Assembly (NCBI RefSeq): GCF_001583695.1
Contig: NZ_LOBC01000019.1
Coordinates: forward strand, 24,272-88,271
Length of the DNA stretch: 64,000 nt
DNA from: Bacillus wiedmannii
GTDB lineage: Bacteria; Bacillota; Bacilli; Bacillales; Bacillaceae_G
Reading direction: 5' to 3'
The number at the start of each line of letters is the position of its first letter. The first letter of the stretch is position 1. Below, in pieces: positions 1 through 10,346 of the stretch. A model generated the notes under the pieces. That model was given only the letters and a program-made list of their open reading frames with translations, was not told where the DNA came from and did no database searches. Both the position numbers and the translations under genes were made by a program.

Positions 1-908
<908 letters not shown>

Positions 909-1041
909 TCACGGACTCATTTTTTCTTGCTTTATATTATAAAAACAGTACGTTTTTTATATCTTTATCCTTCTTGTAGATAAATTTCTACAAAAAACTC
1001 ATAAATCACATTATAAAACAAAATAAGTAAAAAGCATAGTC

Positions 1042-1719
1042 TTAAATATGACCTTTTTCCTTTAAACTCACGAATTTATGGTCACCTATTATAATATGGT
1101 CAAGCACTTCAATTCCTATAATCTGGCCGCATTCTACTAAGCGTTTCGTTACTTCAATATCCTCTCGGCTCGGCGTGGGGTCTCCTGAAGGGTGGTTATG
1201 AAGACATATGATAGAGGCTGCTGCGCGGCGGAACGCTTCTTTAAAAACTTCTCTTGGATGTACAATTGATGTGTTTAAACTTCCAATGAAAATCGTTTGC
1301 CTATGTATAACTTGATTTTTTGTGTTCAAATATAAGCATACAAAATGCTCCTGCTGCAGGAAGCGCATTTCTTCCATCATATATCTCGCACAATCTTCTG
1401 GGCTTCGAATGCTGTATCTATTTTGATATTCTAAACGTACCATTCTTCTACCAAGTTCAAAAGCAGCTATAAGCTGGGCTGCCTTTGCAATCCCAACACC
1501 ATGTATACTGACAAGCTCTTCTAACGTTGCATCTTTCAACATACGTAAACCATCAAAGTGATGTAAAATTTTATCTGATAACTTTAAAACTGTTTCTTCT
1601 TTAGAACCTGTTCTAAGTAACACAGCAAGAAGCTCCCGATTCGATAAACTTCCAGCTCCTTCTAACAATAAACGCTCCCGTGGCTGTTCTTCTTTGACAA
1701 CATCACGAATACCGTTCAT
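1042..1719 (-). CDS. radC: RadC-family JAB/MPN domain protein
   Basis: A 225-residue RadC (YsxA) protein. The N-terminal half has the helix-hairpin-helix-like region (ELVSIHGVGIAKAAQL). The C-terminal half is a JAB1/MPN metalloprotease-like domain with the zinc-binding signature HNHPSGDPTPSREDIEVT and an upstream glutamate near the domain start. Despite the name, a role in DNA repair is not established for this family. The ATG at 1719 has a GGGGTGG ribosome site. It sits between maf and mreB, as in B. subtilis, and is likely co-transcribed with maf. Family assignment is firm; function is not. Confidence 0.95.
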   Translation of the reverse strand: MNGIRDVVKEEQPRERLLLEGAGSLSNRELLAVLLRTGSKEETVLKLSDKILHHFDGLRMLKDATLEELVSIHGVGIAKAAQLIAAFELGRRMVRLEYQNRYSIRSPEDCARYMMEEMRFLQQEHFVCLYLNTKNQVIHRQTIFIGSLNTSIVHPREVFKEAFRRAAASIICLHNHPSGDPTPSREDIEVTKRLVECGQIIGIEVLDHIIIGDHKFVSLKEKGHI

Positions 1720-1749
1720 TTCTCCACCCCTTTATTTGTTCTCTCAAAG

Positions 1750-1776
1750 AAAATCCCATGCAATTTTACGCATGGG
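1750..1776 (-). terminator. Hairpin overlapping the maf stop
   Basis: The arms CCCATGCG and GCATGGG around AAAATT, followed on the minus strand by ATTTTCTTT, form a weak terminator or attenuator between maf and radC. The hairpin includes the last maf codons. Confidence 0.5.
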
Positions 1777-2341
1777 TTACATCAATATTAAATTGTTTTA
1801 ATTCCCGAACAAGACGTGAAATTGGTAACCCGACTACACTATAGTAGTCCCCTTGAATATGTTGAACAAAAATAGATCCTTTACCTTGAATTCCATAACC
1901 TCCTGCTTTATCAAGAGGTTCTTTTGATGCAACATATACGTCAATTTCCTCTTCTGTTAATTCCCAAAACGTAACTTCTGTACGCTCGTAAAAAGTGACT
2001 GTTTTGTCTTTTGCTATAATTGCAACACCAGTATACACTTCATGTGTTTTCCCTGATAATAATTGCAACATTTCTTTCGCCTCAGCCTCATTAGAAGGCT
2101 TTCCAAGAATACGCGATTCATATGTAACAATTGTGTCTGCACCTAACACAATGTAATCACTATTCGTTTCTGCTACCGCAGATGCTTTTTGCAGGGCGAG
2201 GGACATAACGATATCAGAAGGTGATGAGTACGCACCAATCGTCTCTTCTACTTCACTTACAATGATTTCAAATGGTACATCCGCTAACTCAAGCAGTTCC
2301 TTCCTGCGAGGTGACCCTGATGCTAAAATAATTTTTCTCAT
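1766..2341 (-). CDS. maf: Maf-like nucleotide pyrophosphatase
   Basis: Septum-formation inhibitor family; members are nucleoside triphosphate pyrophosphatases that hydrolyse dTTP/UTP and modified nucleotides. The protein starts [17 protein letters not shown], the family signature, with SGSPRR near the N-terminus, GADTIV in the middle, and [12 protein letters not shown], the conserved glycine-rich loop near residue 150. I chose the ATG at 2341 (191 aa) because GGAG sits at proper distance before it; an in-frame ATG 36 bases upstream lacks a ribosome site and adds non-conserved residues. Lies between spoIIB and radC as in B. subtilis. Confidence 0.95.
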   Translation of the reverse strand: MRKIILASGSPRRKELLELADVPFEIIVSEVEETIGAYSSPSDIVMSLALQKASAVAETNSDYIVLGADTIVTYESRILGKPSNEAEAKEMLQLLSGKTHEVYTGVAIIAKDKTVTFYERTEVTFWELTEEEIDVYVASKEPLDKAGGYGIQGKGSIFVQHIQGDYYSVVGLPISRLVRELKQFNIDVTHA

Positions 2342-2515
2342 ATTTTCTCCTTCCTTTCTCACATGAAGCAGAATCATTTACATCAATCGTATCAAAGGAA
2401 TAGTTTGTCCACAAATGAAAGAAATATTATTTTCTCTAAATAAAATAATACTTTTTACTAAAATACGATTATATTCCTGCCATAGAGAAAGCACTTTGCT
2501 CTAAATTCAAAAGAA

Positions 2516-2543
2516 AAGGAAGAAGTACCTATACTTCTTCCTT
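2516..2543 (-). terminator. Rho-independent terminator after spoIIB
   Basis: Perfect 12-bp arms (AAGGAAGAAGTA and its complement) with a 4-base loop, followed on the minus strand by TTTTCTTTT. It separates spoIIB from maf. Confidence 0.85.
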
Positions 2544-2561
2544 CGTCATTTCATTATCCTA

Positions 2562-3524
2562 TTATTTCACCTTTTGGGAAACAATTTTTTCATATGAAAG
2601 TATACCATCAATAATAACTTGATTTAATTTCGCCAAAGATTCCTTATCACCTTTTCCATCCTTCACTGTTTGCACAGCTACTGACGTATACATATACAAT
2701 TTCTTTGCTTCTTCCTGCTTCATACTTTTTCCTTCTTTTTCAATTGCTTTCCACTCTTTTTCAATCGCACCTATATCTTTTGCATTACTTTTTCCACTAG
2801 CTTGTACGCTGGAAGCATATTTTGCTAAATGAGTATATAATGGCTGTACTTTTGTTAAAAACGCCCCAACTTCTTTATCATCTTTAAGTAACGCTTTATC
2901 TGTTATATCCCAGTTCTTTTTCAATACGGAGACATTATCATTTTTATACTGCATCATTAATTGATTTATACCTTGTTCATCGCTAGCAATACCAACAACT
3001 AATGCATACTTATCACCGCTCGGTTTTAAAGCTGCAACGCCTCCATTACCTTTCCACTCTTCAAGAGCGGCCTGTCCCTTTTCTTCGGAAGAATAAATCC
3101 CTCCTTGCACAAAAAATAATTTCATTGGATCTAATGACGTTCCTGTCTGTGCTTTTTGTTTTTCCTCTTTTGGTGCCGGTGTTTGTTCTGCCGTTCCACC
3201 CACCTTTGATTCTTCATTTCGCATCTGCTTCGAAGCTGTTACTTCGCTTCCGCCTGTCGCACCTTGTCCTTTAAGTAACTGTAGCATTCCCATCCCAAAC
3301 GCCGTACCAATAACAATCGCAGTTGCAACGATTGCAATTAACGTATTGCTCCACTTCTTTCGTTTTTTTTCCTTAGACACCAATTTCGCTTTTTGAAACG
3401 GAACAACGTTTTTCGGTCTTTCACTTTCTACTACCATCCATTCAAATTCATCTTTCTTCTTCTCCTCATACTTCGCTTCTGTTCCATTCACTTTCACTGA
3501 GATCGTTCGTGATTGCTTGTCCAT
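2562..3524 (-). CDS. spoIIB: SpoIIB-like SPOR-domain sporulation protein
   Basis: A 320-residue membrane protein: a charged cytoplasmic N-terminus, one membrane segment at about residues 65-90 (SNTLIAIVATAIVIGTAFGM), a low-complexity linker rich in K/E/T, and a C-terminal SPOR-like region beginning near FFVQGGIYSSEEKGQ. In B. subtilis SpoIIB helps septal peptidoglycan remodelling during engulfment and lies between comC and maf; position and architecture match. Sequence conservation is expected to be low, so the assignment rests on architecture plus synteny. I chose ATG at 3524 behind GAGGTG; a GTG at 3539 is in frame but poorly placed. No comC lies between it and folC here. Confidence 0.8.
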   Translation of the reverse strand: MDKQSRTISVKVNGTEAKYEEKKKDEFEWMVVESERPKNVVPFQKAKLVSKEKKRKKWSNTLIAIVATAIVIGTAFGMGMLQLLKGQGATGGSEVTASKQMRNEESKVGGTAEQTPAPKEEKQKAQTGTSLDPMKLFFVQGGIYSSEEKGQAALEEWKGNGGVAALKPSGDKYALVVGIASDEQGINQLMMQYKNDNVSVLKKNWDITDKALLKDDKEVGAFLTKVQPLYTHLAKYASSVQASGKSNAKDIGAIEKEWKAIEKEGKSMKQEEAKKLYMYTSVAVQTVKDGKGDKESLAKLNQVIIDGILSYEKIVSQKVK

Positions 3525-3665
3525 ACACTCACACCTCACCTCTTATCGTTGTCCGCATCATATCATATTCATTTCACAAAAAAACGAGATATTTGTCAGA
3601 GGAATTCGCCAAATAACCCTATATATTTATCTTATATGTATGCATTTGACTTCATTTGTAGAACA

Positions 3666-3699
3666 GAAAAACTAGATAGCAAAGACTATCTAGTTTTTC
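3666..3699. terminator. Terminator overlapping the folC stop codon
   Basis: Arms GAAAAACTAGATAG and CTATCTAGTTTTTC around a short loop. Near-symmetric A and T tracts allow use from either side. The TAG stop of folC lies inside the 5' arm as read from the minus strand. Confidence 0.85.
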
Positions 3700-4991
3700 T
3701 CGCGAATATATTTTCGAACTTCCGAAATGAAATAAAGAGAACCTGTTATGATAAAAACATCATTTTCTCCAATCATTTCAACCTTCGTATCAATTGCCTC
3801 TTTCCAATTTTCAAAAACTAGTTTTGACTCTTTCTTTGCATACGATGCAAGCTTGTCAGCAGAAATAGCACGATCAAAGGCGAATGTTGTAAAAATAATT
3901 TCATCGGCAATGGTTTCTAATTGATCTACCATATTATGCAATTGTTTATCACCTAGGGCAGTAAATAAAACTATTACATTTTTATTTTTGTAATGTGATT
4001 CTACTGTTTTCACAAGACTTTCGATACCTTCTGGGTTATGGGCACCATCTATAATAATATCTGGATTGTTTTGCAGTTTTTCAAATCGCCCAATCCAATA
4101 CGCTTCCTGTAATCCAGTTCTTATTTCTTCTTCCTCAATTAAAAATGATAAGTATGTTTTGACATACATGACTGCCATAAGTGCAAGTACTGCGTTTCCT
4201 ACTTGGTGAACACCTTTCATTGAGATTCGCACATCTTCAAAGGTGGCGAAAGGACAAGTGAAATCGAACTGTTCTCCATCTTCGCCAGACTGTTTATGTA
4301 ACGCTGTAAAATGCTTGCCCATCTCGTATAAGTTTGCATGATTTTCCTTTGCAACTTTTTGAATGACTTGCAATGCTTCCTCATCTCGTACACCAGTAAT
4401 AACTGGAACACCAGACTTAATAATCCCCGCCTTTTCATATGCAATTTCTCCTAGTGTGTTCCCTAAAATATGCATATGATCGTGGCCGATATTTGTAATA
4501 ATCGTAAGAACAGGATGAATAACATTCGTAGAATCAAAGCGCCCTCCAAGCCCTGTTTCAAATAAAACAACATCACAGAAATTAACTTTACCGAAATAAC
4601 AAATTGCCATAACAGTAATAATTTCAAACTCAGTCGCTTCCCCTAAATCCGTCTCATCTAGTTTTTCAACGACTGGCTTTACCATCTTTACAAGTTCAGT
4701 AATCTCTTCATCTGCAATTGGTGTCCCGTTCACACTAATACGTTCGTTAAATGTTTCAATATAAGGAGAGGTAAATGTTCCTACCTTATATTTTGCATCT
4801 TCTAACATGTAGCGCATATATGTTAACGTTGAACCTTTTCCATTTGTACCAGCAAGATGAACACATTTTATGTGACGCTCTGGATTTCCAAGCTCTTCTA
4901 GCATCCATCTCATTCTTTCTAATCCTGGTTTAATACCAAACTTCAATCGGCTATGAATCCACCCTATCGCTTCTTCGTATGTATGTATCAC
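3690..4991 (-). CDS. folC: Folylpolyglutamate / dihydrofolate synthase
   Basis: Mur-ligase-family enzyme that adds glutamate to folates (433 aa, normal size). Visible are the ATP loop GTNGKGSTLTYM near residue 50, FTSPYIETFNERI (family signature), GLGGRFDSTN, NIGHDHMHILG, and the C-terminal-domain start IIIDGAHNPEGI. The start is a GTG at 4991 preceded by GAAAGGGGAAAGC. In B. subtilis folC sits next to valS and upstream of comC-spoIIB; here it follows valS and directly precedes spoIIB. Cytoplasmic. Its stop codon is embedded in the terminator hairpin. Confidence 0.97.
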   Translation of the reverse strand: MIHTYEEAIGWIHSRLKFGIKPGLERMRWMLEELGNPERHIKCVHLAGTNGKGSTLTYMRYMLEDAKYKVGTFTSPYIETFNERISVNGTPIADEEITELVKMVKPVVEKLDETDLGEATEFEIITVMAICYFGKVNFCDVVLFETGLGGRFDSTNVIHPVLTIITNIGHDHMHILGNTLGEIAYEKAGIIKSGVPVITGVRDEEALQVIQKVAKENHANLYEMGKHFTALHKQSGEDGEQFDFTCPFATFEDVRISMKGVHQVGNAVLALMAVMYVKTYLSFLIEEEEIRTGLQEAYWIGRFEKLQNNPDIIIDGAHNPEGIESLVKTVESHYKNKNVIVLFTALGDKQLHNMVDQLETIADEIIFTTFAFDRAISADKLASYAKKESKLVFENWKEAIDTKVEMIGENDVFIITGSLYFISEVRKYIREKN

Positions 4992-5047
4992 GTATGCTTT
5001 CCCCTTTCAAAAGACAACCTTCATACTCCTATTATACGCAAAGAAAA

Positions 5048-5074
5048 GAGACTCACCAATATAGTGAGCCTCTA
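5048..5074 (-). terminator. Terminator after valS
   Basis: Arms AGAGACTCAC and GTGAGCCTCT, followed on the minus strand by TTTTCTTTG. It sits 10 bases past the valS stop. Confidence 0.85.
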
Positions 5075-5083
5075 AAAAACATT

Positions 5084-7729
5084 TTACTTTTCAAGATCTG
5101 CTAGACGTTGGCGAACTGCTTCACGTTTTTCTAGGTAGTCTTGCTCTTTCGCACGCTCTCCGTCAATAACTGCTGCAGGAGCTTTCGCTACGAAACCTTG
5201 GTTTGAAAGTTTCTTCTGTACACGTTCTACTTCTTTGTCGAACTTCTCAAATTCTTTCTCAAGACGTGCTCTCTCTTCATCAAGATTGATAAGATCAGCT
5301 AACGGTAAGAATAACTCTGCACCTGATACGATTGCAGTCATTGCTTTTTCTGGTGCTTGTAAATCCGTTTGAATTATTAATTCGCTTGGGTTACAGAAAC
5401 GCTCAATGTAAGAGCTGTTTTTTGTAAGTTGAGCAAGTACAGCCTCATCTTTTGCTTTAATTTGCATTTGAACTTTTTTGCTCATCGGCGTATTAACTTC
5501 TGCACGGATGTTACGAACAGAGCGAATGATATCAACTAGAAGGTGCATTTCTGCCGCAGCTTCTGTATCTTGTAAATCTTCGCGAACTGTTGGCCACGCT
5601 GCTACTGTAATAGATTCGCCTTCATGCGGTAAATGTTGCCAAATCTTCTCTGTTACGAATGGCATGAATGGGTGTAATAGACGCATTGTTTGGTCTAATA
5701 CGTAAGCTAAAATAGAACGAGTTGTTTTCTTAGCTGCTTCATCTTCACCGTATAGTGGAAGTTTCGCCATTTCAATGTACCAGTCACAGAAATCGTCCCA
5801 AATGAAGTTGTATAATGAACGACCAGCTTCACCGAACTCATATTTATCCATGTTACGCGTTACGCTTTCGATTGTTTCGTTTAAGCGAGTTAAAATCCAC
5901 TTATCCGCAACTGATTTTTCACCAGTTAAATCGATTTCTTCATACTTCATATCATCCATGTTCATTAATACGAAACGTGATGCGTTCCAAATTTTATTAA
6001 TGAAGTTCCAAGTAGACTCTACTTTTTCCATACTGAAACGTAAATCTTGACCTGGTGCGCTTCCTGTTGATAAGAAATAGCGCATTGCATCTGCACCGTA
6101 CTTCTCGATAACATCCATTGGATCAATACCGTTACCAAGAGATTTACTCATTTTACGTCCTTGCTCATCACGAACTAAACCGTGAATTAATACATCTTTA
6201 AATGGACGCTCACCAGTAAACTCTAAACCTTGGAAAATCATACGAGATACCCAGAAGAAGATGATGTCATAACCCGTTACTAATGCATCTGTTGAATAAT
6301 AACGTTTAAAGTCTGCTGAATCTTCATCCGGCCAGCCAAGTGTTGAGAACGGCCATAACGCTGAACTGAACCATGTATCAAGTACGTCGTTATCTTGATT
6401 CCAGTTTTCAATATCTGCTGGTGCATCTGTACCTACGTATACTTCACCAGTTTCTTTATGATACCAAGCTGGAATACGGTGTCCCCACCATAATTGACGA
6501 GAAATACACCAGTCGTGAATGTTTTCCATCCAGCGTAAGTATGTGTTTTCAAAACGTTCTGGTACGAACGTTACTTTCTCTTCTTCTTTTTGTTGAAGCT
6601 CTACTGCCTTCTCAGCAAGTGGAGCCATTTTCACGAACCATTGTGTTGATAAGTAAGGCTCAACAACTGCACCACTACGCTCACTATGACCTACTGAATG
6701 CATATGAGGCTCGATTTCTACTAATACGCCCGCTTCTTGTAAGTCCTTCACTAACGCTTTACGGCATTCGAAACGATCCATACCGTTATACTTACCAGCT
6801 TTTTCGTTCATTGATCCATCTTCGTTCATTACTAAGATACGTGGTAAGTCATGACGGTTACCTACTTCAAAGTCATTCGGGTCATGAGCTGGTGTAATTT
6901 TTACAACGCCTGTTCCGAAATCTTTTTCTACGTACTCATCAGCAATAATTGGAATCTCACGGCCTACGATTGGAAGTGTAACTGTTTTCCCGATTAAATG
7001 CTTGTAACGATCGTCTTCTGGATGAACTGCTACTGCTGTATCACCAAGCATCGTTTCTGGACGAGTAGTCGCAAGACGAATATGACCAGAGCCATCTGTT
7101 AACGGATAGTTCATATGGTAGAATGCACCTTGAACTTCTTTATGAATTACTTCAATATCAGAAAGAGCTGTGCGTGTTGCTGGGTCCCAGTTGATAATAT
7201 ATTCACCGCGGTAAATCAAGCCTTTTTCGTATAATTGAACGAATACTTTATTAACCGCATCAGATAAACCTTCGTCTAATGTGAAACGTTCACGAGAATA
7301 GTCTAGTCCTAAACCAACTTTCCCCCATTGTTGACGAATGTGAGACGCGTATTCCTCTTTCCATTCCCAAGCTTTTTCAAGGAATTTCTCACGGCCAAGA
7401 TCGTAACGTGAAATACCTTCTTCACGAAGTTTCCCTTCTACTTTCGCTTGTGTTGCGATACCTGCATGGTCCATTCCTGGAAGCCATAATACATCGTAAC
7501 CTTGCATACGCTTCGTACGAGTTAAAATATCTTGAAGAGTTGTATCCCAAGCATGACCTAAGTGTAACTTACCAGTTACGTTCGGAGGTGGAATTACAAT
7601 TGTGTATGGTTGTTTCTTCTCATCTCCTGTTGCTTCGAAATATTTGCCTTCAAGCCACCATTGATAAAGGCCTTCTTCAACGGACATATGATCATATTTA
7701 GTTGGTAAATTCTTTTCCGTGTTTGACAT
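5084..7729 (-). CDS. valS: Valyl-tRNA synthetase
   Basis: Class I aminoacyl-tRNA synthetase charging tRNA-Val; 881 residues, typical for Bacillus. The nucleotide-binding motif appears as [16 protein letters not shown] (HIGH type) near residue 48, the CP1 editing domain around [17 protein letters not shown], the KMSKS loop as [10 protein letters not shown] near residue 526, and a C-terminal coiled coil ([17 protein letters not shown]) typical of ValRS. ATG at 7729 follows GGAGGG. Expression is controlled by the T-box leader upstream. folC follows after a terminator. Confidence 0.99.
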   Translation of the reverse strand: MSNTEKNLPTKYDHMSVEEGLYQWWLEGKYFEATGDEKKQPYTIVIPPPNVTGKLHLGHAWDTTLQDILTRTKRMQGYDVLWLPGMDHAGIATQAKVEGKLREEGISRYDLGREKFLEKAWEWKEEYASHIRQQWGKVGLGLDYSRERFTLDEGLSDAVNKVFVQLYEKGLIYRGEYIINWDPATRTALSDIEVIHKEVQGAFYHMNYPLTDGSGHIRLATTRPETMLGDTAVAVHPEDDRYKHLIGKTVTLPIVGREIPIIADEYVEKDFGTGVVKITPAHDPNDFEVGNRHDLPRILVMNEDGSMNEKAGKYNGMDRFECRKALVKDLQEAGVLVEIEPHMHSVGHSERSGAVVEPYLSTQWFVKMAPLAEKAVELQQKEEEKVTFVPERFENTYLRWMENIHDWCISRQLWWGHRIPAWYHKETGEVYVGTDAPADIENWNQDNDVLDTWFSSALWPFSTLGWPDEDSADFKRYYSTDALVTGYDIIFFWVSRMIFQGLEFTGERPFKDVLIHGLVRDEQGRKMSKSLGNGIDPMDVIEKYGADAMRYFLSTGSAPGQDLRFSMEKVESTWNFINKIWNASRFVLMNMDDMKYEEIDLTGEKSVADKWILTRLNETIESVTRNMDKYEFGEAGRSLYNFIWDDFCDWYIEMAKLPLYGEDEAAKKTTRSILAYVLDQTMRLLHPFMPFVTEKIWQHLPHEGESITVAAWPTVREDLQDTEAAAEMHLLVDIIRSVRNIRAEVNTPMSKKVQMQIKAKDEAVLAQLTKNSSYIERFCNPSELIIQTDLQAPEKAMTAIVSGAELFLPLADLINLDEERARLEKEFEKFDKEVERVQKKLSNQGFVAKAPAAVIDGERAKEQDYLEKREAVRQRLADLEK

Positions 7730-7739
7730 TATTTTCCCT

Positions 7740-8018
7740 CCTTAAAATAAAAAATGCCCCTCATCCAAAAAGGACGAGGGACATCGCGGTACCACCTTTA
7801 TTTACAAACAAATTCAGAAATTTGCTTATACTCTTAATTTGATAACGGACAAATCCGTCTTTTCCTAATGAGAACTATTCCGTTCAGAAAAGATGCTCCA
7901 GGGCTACCTTCTAACATAACTATCTAGAGAATCTCCCAGCTAATGATTCTCCTCTCTGAAGACGTTTCTTGTTATACTCTTCCCCTTCAAGGCATTTATA
8001 TGATTGTTAATTATTATA
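7740..8018 (-). promoter_or_regulatory. T-box riboswitch leader of valS
   Basis: On the minus strand the leader carries the conserved T-box AAGGTGGTACCGCG (about 7784-7797) in the antiterminator position. It is followed by a terminator made from TCCCTCGTCC, a short loop and GGATGAGGGGCATTTTTT, ending just before the valS ribosome site. Upstream parts hold several stem-forming blocks (for example GAGAATCATTAGCTGGGAGATTCTC) expected of Stem I. By family knowledge, uncharged tRNA-Val binding at the specifier loop and T-box bulge stabilises the antiterminator. I could not assign the specifier codon with certainty; a GTA within AGAAGGTAGCCCTGGAGC is a candidate. Confidence 0.93.
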
Positions 8019-8024
8019 TACAAT

Positions 8025-8053
8025 AGTGTAAAAAACGAAACCCTATTCGTCAA
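8025..8053 (-). promoter_or_regulatory. Probable sigma-A promoter of valS leader
   Basis: TTGACG (8048-8053), a 17-bp spacer and TACACT (8025-8030) read on the minus strand just ahead of the T-box leader. Confidence 0.55.
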
Positions 8054-8088
8054 GATAAATTTAATACTACGGCTTTTTGGGCAAAAAA

Positions 8089-8120
8089 AGAAGATAAGTA
8101 GCATCCTCTACTTATCTTCT
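8089..8120 (-). terminator. Terminator of ysxE
   Basis: Perfect 13-bp arms AGAAGATAAGTAG / CTACTTATCTTCT, then a run of seven T on the minus strand. It lies about 50 bases beyond the ysxE stop because a bcr1-like remnant separates them. Confidence 0.9.
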
Positions 8121-8124
8121 TTAT

Positions 8125-8170
8125 CCCGCTATTTGCGGGCAGTAAGATCCCCCACTAATTAAAGTTTCAC
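8125..8170. repeat. bcr1-like repeat, internally deleted copy (A)
   Basis: A 46-bp element beginning CCCGCTATTTGCGGGCAG and ending CCACTAATTAAAGTTTCAC, matching the two ends of the ~145-bp copies at 33.6 and 41.5 kb but lacking the middle. It is flanked by TTTAT (8120-8124) and TTTAC (8171-8175), a one-mismatch form of the TTTAT target duplication known for bcr1 elements of the B. cereus group. It sits between the ysxE stop codon and the ysxE terminator. Confidence 0.75.
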
Positions 8171-8171
8171 T

Positions 8172-9197
8172 TTACCCGTTCCCTTGCTGGGCAGCTTGTA
8201 ATTGCGAAAGGAAATATTCTATATTACTAACGAGCCAATGCGATTGTTGTAAGCTCTTTACTCCGAGAAGTTCATTTTCCTCATTGCGACTCTCTCTTCT
8301 TTTCTTATAAGACTGGATTTGCCGAATAAATTGCGATGGATACGTCATATACGCAAACATGAGTAGTTGCTCTTCTTTCGTAAAAGGGAAATTTTTTTGG
8401 TACATTTGATACCATTCAAACCGATCACTTCGCGCAATTGGATACGTGTTTAAAGACCGAGAATAAAAACCAACTATATCTTGCACTGGTGTTGCAAACT
8501 TCGATTTTTCTAAACTAATAAAATAGCCATTCCGTTCATAATCAAATAAGAAATGATTAAGCGATACGTTACCATGCACAAAAGTAATACGTGTTTTTTC
8601 TTTTTCCTTCATCGCATCGTTCCACTCAGTTAATTGCTTCGTTGCAAACTCACGAGCCCTCATTACATGATGATAGTACGTACAATATTGCAATTCAAAC
8701 GGAGACATATACCACTTCGCTTCAGATTCTACGAGAAACTCTTCTAACATCTCACCATCATTCTCCCAGCGATCGGATATATTTGTATAATGTTTTTCTA
8801 AATCTTCTTCTGTATACGTTTCTTCTTTCATCGTTTTTTGATGTAACGTCCCGAGAGTTTGAAACATTTTATGGTATTGATCATTATCCTCGCCGTTGCC
8901 TTCCGCACGTTCTAACCAAGGCATTAAATAATAATTATACGTCCCGTCACTTAAAATATAACTTCCATCCGTCGCATGGTATATAGGTACATAATTTGAA
9001 AAACCGTTCTCCTTCAAATATTGCATATGGTGCAAAAAGTTATTCCGCTCTAACTTCCCGTCTTCTATTTTCTTGAGCGCATACGGACCTTGATTCGTGT
9101 AAATTTTCGTTACACTTCCGTGCTCTTCCATATGCTGTGTATCCAATCTGTATTGCCTTACAATGGGTTCATAGCGATTTCGTAATTCAATATCCAT
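8172..9197 (-). CDS. ysxE: CotS-family spore coat protein YsxE
   Basis: A 341-residue protein of the CotS/YutH family, which has an aminoglycoside-phosphotransferase-like (APH) fold. Visible kinase-fold remnants are GPYALKKIEDGKLERNNF (ATP-lysine strand) and ITFVHGNVSLNHFLFD, the Brenner-type HGNxxxxNF region in which the usual catalytic aspartate is N or V, so catalysis is doubtful. It lies between valS and spoVID as in B. subtilis, where it is a spore-coat-associated protein. Start ATG at 9197 follows AAAGGG. The TAA stop lies inside the target duplication of a bcr1-like element (8171-8175). Confidence 0.88.
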   Translation of the reverse strand: MDIELRNRYEPIVRQYRLDTQHMEEHGSVTKIYTNQGPYALKKIEDGKLERNNFLHHMQYLKENGFSNYVPIYHATDGSYILSDGTYNYYLMPWLERAEGNGEDNDQYHKMFQTLGTLHQKTMKEETYTEEDLEKHYTNISDRWENDGEMLEEFLVESEAKWYMSPFELQYCTYYHHVMRAREFATKQLTEWNDAMKEKEKTRITFVHGNVSLNHFLFDYERNGYFISLEKSKFATPVQDIVGFYSRSLNTYPIARSDRFEWYQMYQKNFPFTKEEQLLMFAYMTYPSQFIRQIQSYKKRRESRNEENELLGVKSLQQSHWLVSNIEYFLSQLQAAQQGNG

Positions 9198-9239
9198 ACG
9201 AATAACCCTTTCTATTCAAAACATAGCCTTTAGGAAAAT

Positions 9240-9261
9240 AAGCGAGTGAAAACACTCACTT
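9240..9261 (-). terminator. Terminator after spoVID
   Basis: Arms AAGTGAGTG / CACTCGCTT with a TTTT loop, then TATTTTCC on the minus strand. The end of spoVID overlaps the 5' arm. Confidence 0.7.
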
Positions 9262-10237
9262 ATTTCGCTTTTGCCCTTGAAACAGGAATATAAATAATTT
9301 GTCCCGCAGTTAAATATATATCTTCTGTTTGATTGACACGATATAAGTTTTGTACAGACGTTTCATAACGGTCTGCAACAGATTCGATTGTATCCCCTTC
9401 TTGCACGAAATACATTCTTAACTTTGTAAATTCTTCTTCCGGTTCTTTCGTAAATATTTTCGTTAAATAAAGTGCATTTTCATCTCGCTGTGAATACGTT
9501 TCTTCTTCTTGCTCTTCTTGTTTTTTCGCTTTTTCTTTCTTGAAATCTTTTCTTCCGAACAATTCAAATTGTGGCGTTGATTCTTTCTCCTCTTCACGCT
9601 CTACAAATTCATGTTCTTCTATTTCCTCTTCCTCTACTTCCTGCTCTTTTCTTTCCTCTAGTTGGAACGGTTCAAATGCGTAATCTTCCCACTCATCTGA
9701 TTCCTTATAGACTGGTTCTTCTACGTGCGGCGCAGGTCTATTTTCATCCTCTTGTGCGGAATCAGCCTCTAACTCAGCATACGCTGCTTCTTCCTCTTCA
9801 TCCTCGATTCTTTCTTCATCACATAAACCAGTGATAGATATATCCGCTAATAATTGTAAGCAACCATTTTCCTTTAATTCATAATCAAATTCTTCAATAG
9901 ATACATATAGTTCTTCAATTACTTTCACACGGTTTCTCGGAATTGATATTTCAAGCGGAAAGGAATGAACAAGTTCATTAACCCCATCTTCCCTTGTTTC
10001 TACATAATCAATTGACTTCGCTGGCGATAGATCTCTTAATGAATAAGCCGAATCATCTTGCCGCGCAACATACTCTCCCGTTAAATCTAATTGCCCTCTC
10101 ACGATAACTTCATGATCAAGCTCTTCTATCTCAACGTCTGGATCTAACGAAATTGACAAAAGTTCTTCGACTTCCTGTCCTTTTTGGAACCAAACAGATT
10201 CTTTTAATGAAAAACGTAATGAATGATCTGTTGCCAC
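9260..10237 (-). CDS. spoVID: Stage VI sporulation protein D (LysM domain)
   Basis: Spore coat encasement protein. It has a conserved N-terminal domain (residues about 1-150), a long very acidic middle rich in E (EEEEEIEEHEFVEREEEKE region), and a C-terminal LysM domain (YFVQEGDTIESVADRYETSV...YLTAGQIIYIPV) that anchors to the forespore surface or cortex precursor. Position between ysxE and hemL equals B. subtilis spoVID. I use GTG at 10237 (325 aa): a strong GGGAGGGGG ribosome site stands just before it, and the site itself would be coding if the ATG at 10267 were used. Works with SafA and SpoIVA by family knowledge. Confidence 0.9.
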   Translation of the reverse strand: MATDHSLRFSLKESVWFQKGQEVEELLSISLDPDVEIEELDHEVIVRGQLDLTGEYVARQDDSAYSLRDLSPAKSIDYVETREDGVNELVHSFPLEISIPRNRVKVIEELYVSIEEFDYELKENGCLQLLADISITGLCDEERIEDEEEEAAYAELEADSAQEDENRPAPHVEEPVYKESDEWEDYAFEPFQLEERKEQEVEEEEIEEHEFVEREEEKESTPQFELFGRKDFKKEKAKKQEEQEEETYSQRDENALYLTKIFTKEPEEEFTKLRMYFVQEGDTIESVADRYETSVQNLYRVNQTEDIYLTAGQIIYIPVSRAKAK

Positions 10238-10307
10238 TTCTTTTCCCCCTCCCAAACTATATGTCATTACAGATTTATGTATGGAAAGCTGACTTTATGA
10301 ATAAAAA

Positions 10308-10335
10308 AAATCACTCCCCTTATGGAGAGCGATTT
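10308..10335 (-). terminator. Terminator of the heme operon
   Basis: Arms AAATCACTCCCC / GGAGAGCGATTT (two mismatches), followed by a long T run on the minus strand, directly downstream of hemL. Confidence 0.85.
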
Positions 10336-10346
10336 TCTTTCAACAA

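Noticed and set aside
974-993. Palindrome TTGTAGATAAATTTCTACAA before mreB as an operator
   Set aside because: Only a 7-bp stem with an AT loop; no known regulator site fits, and it may be a weak hairpin.
3513-3821. Plus-strand ORF of 102 codons across the spoIIB-folC gap
   Set aside because: It overlaps both genes and a terminator; composition is that of antisense sequence.
5478-7701. Several plus-strand ORFs of 60-170 codons opposite valS
   Set aside because: They lie wholly antisense to the conserved valS frame, lack ribosome sites and have no family features.
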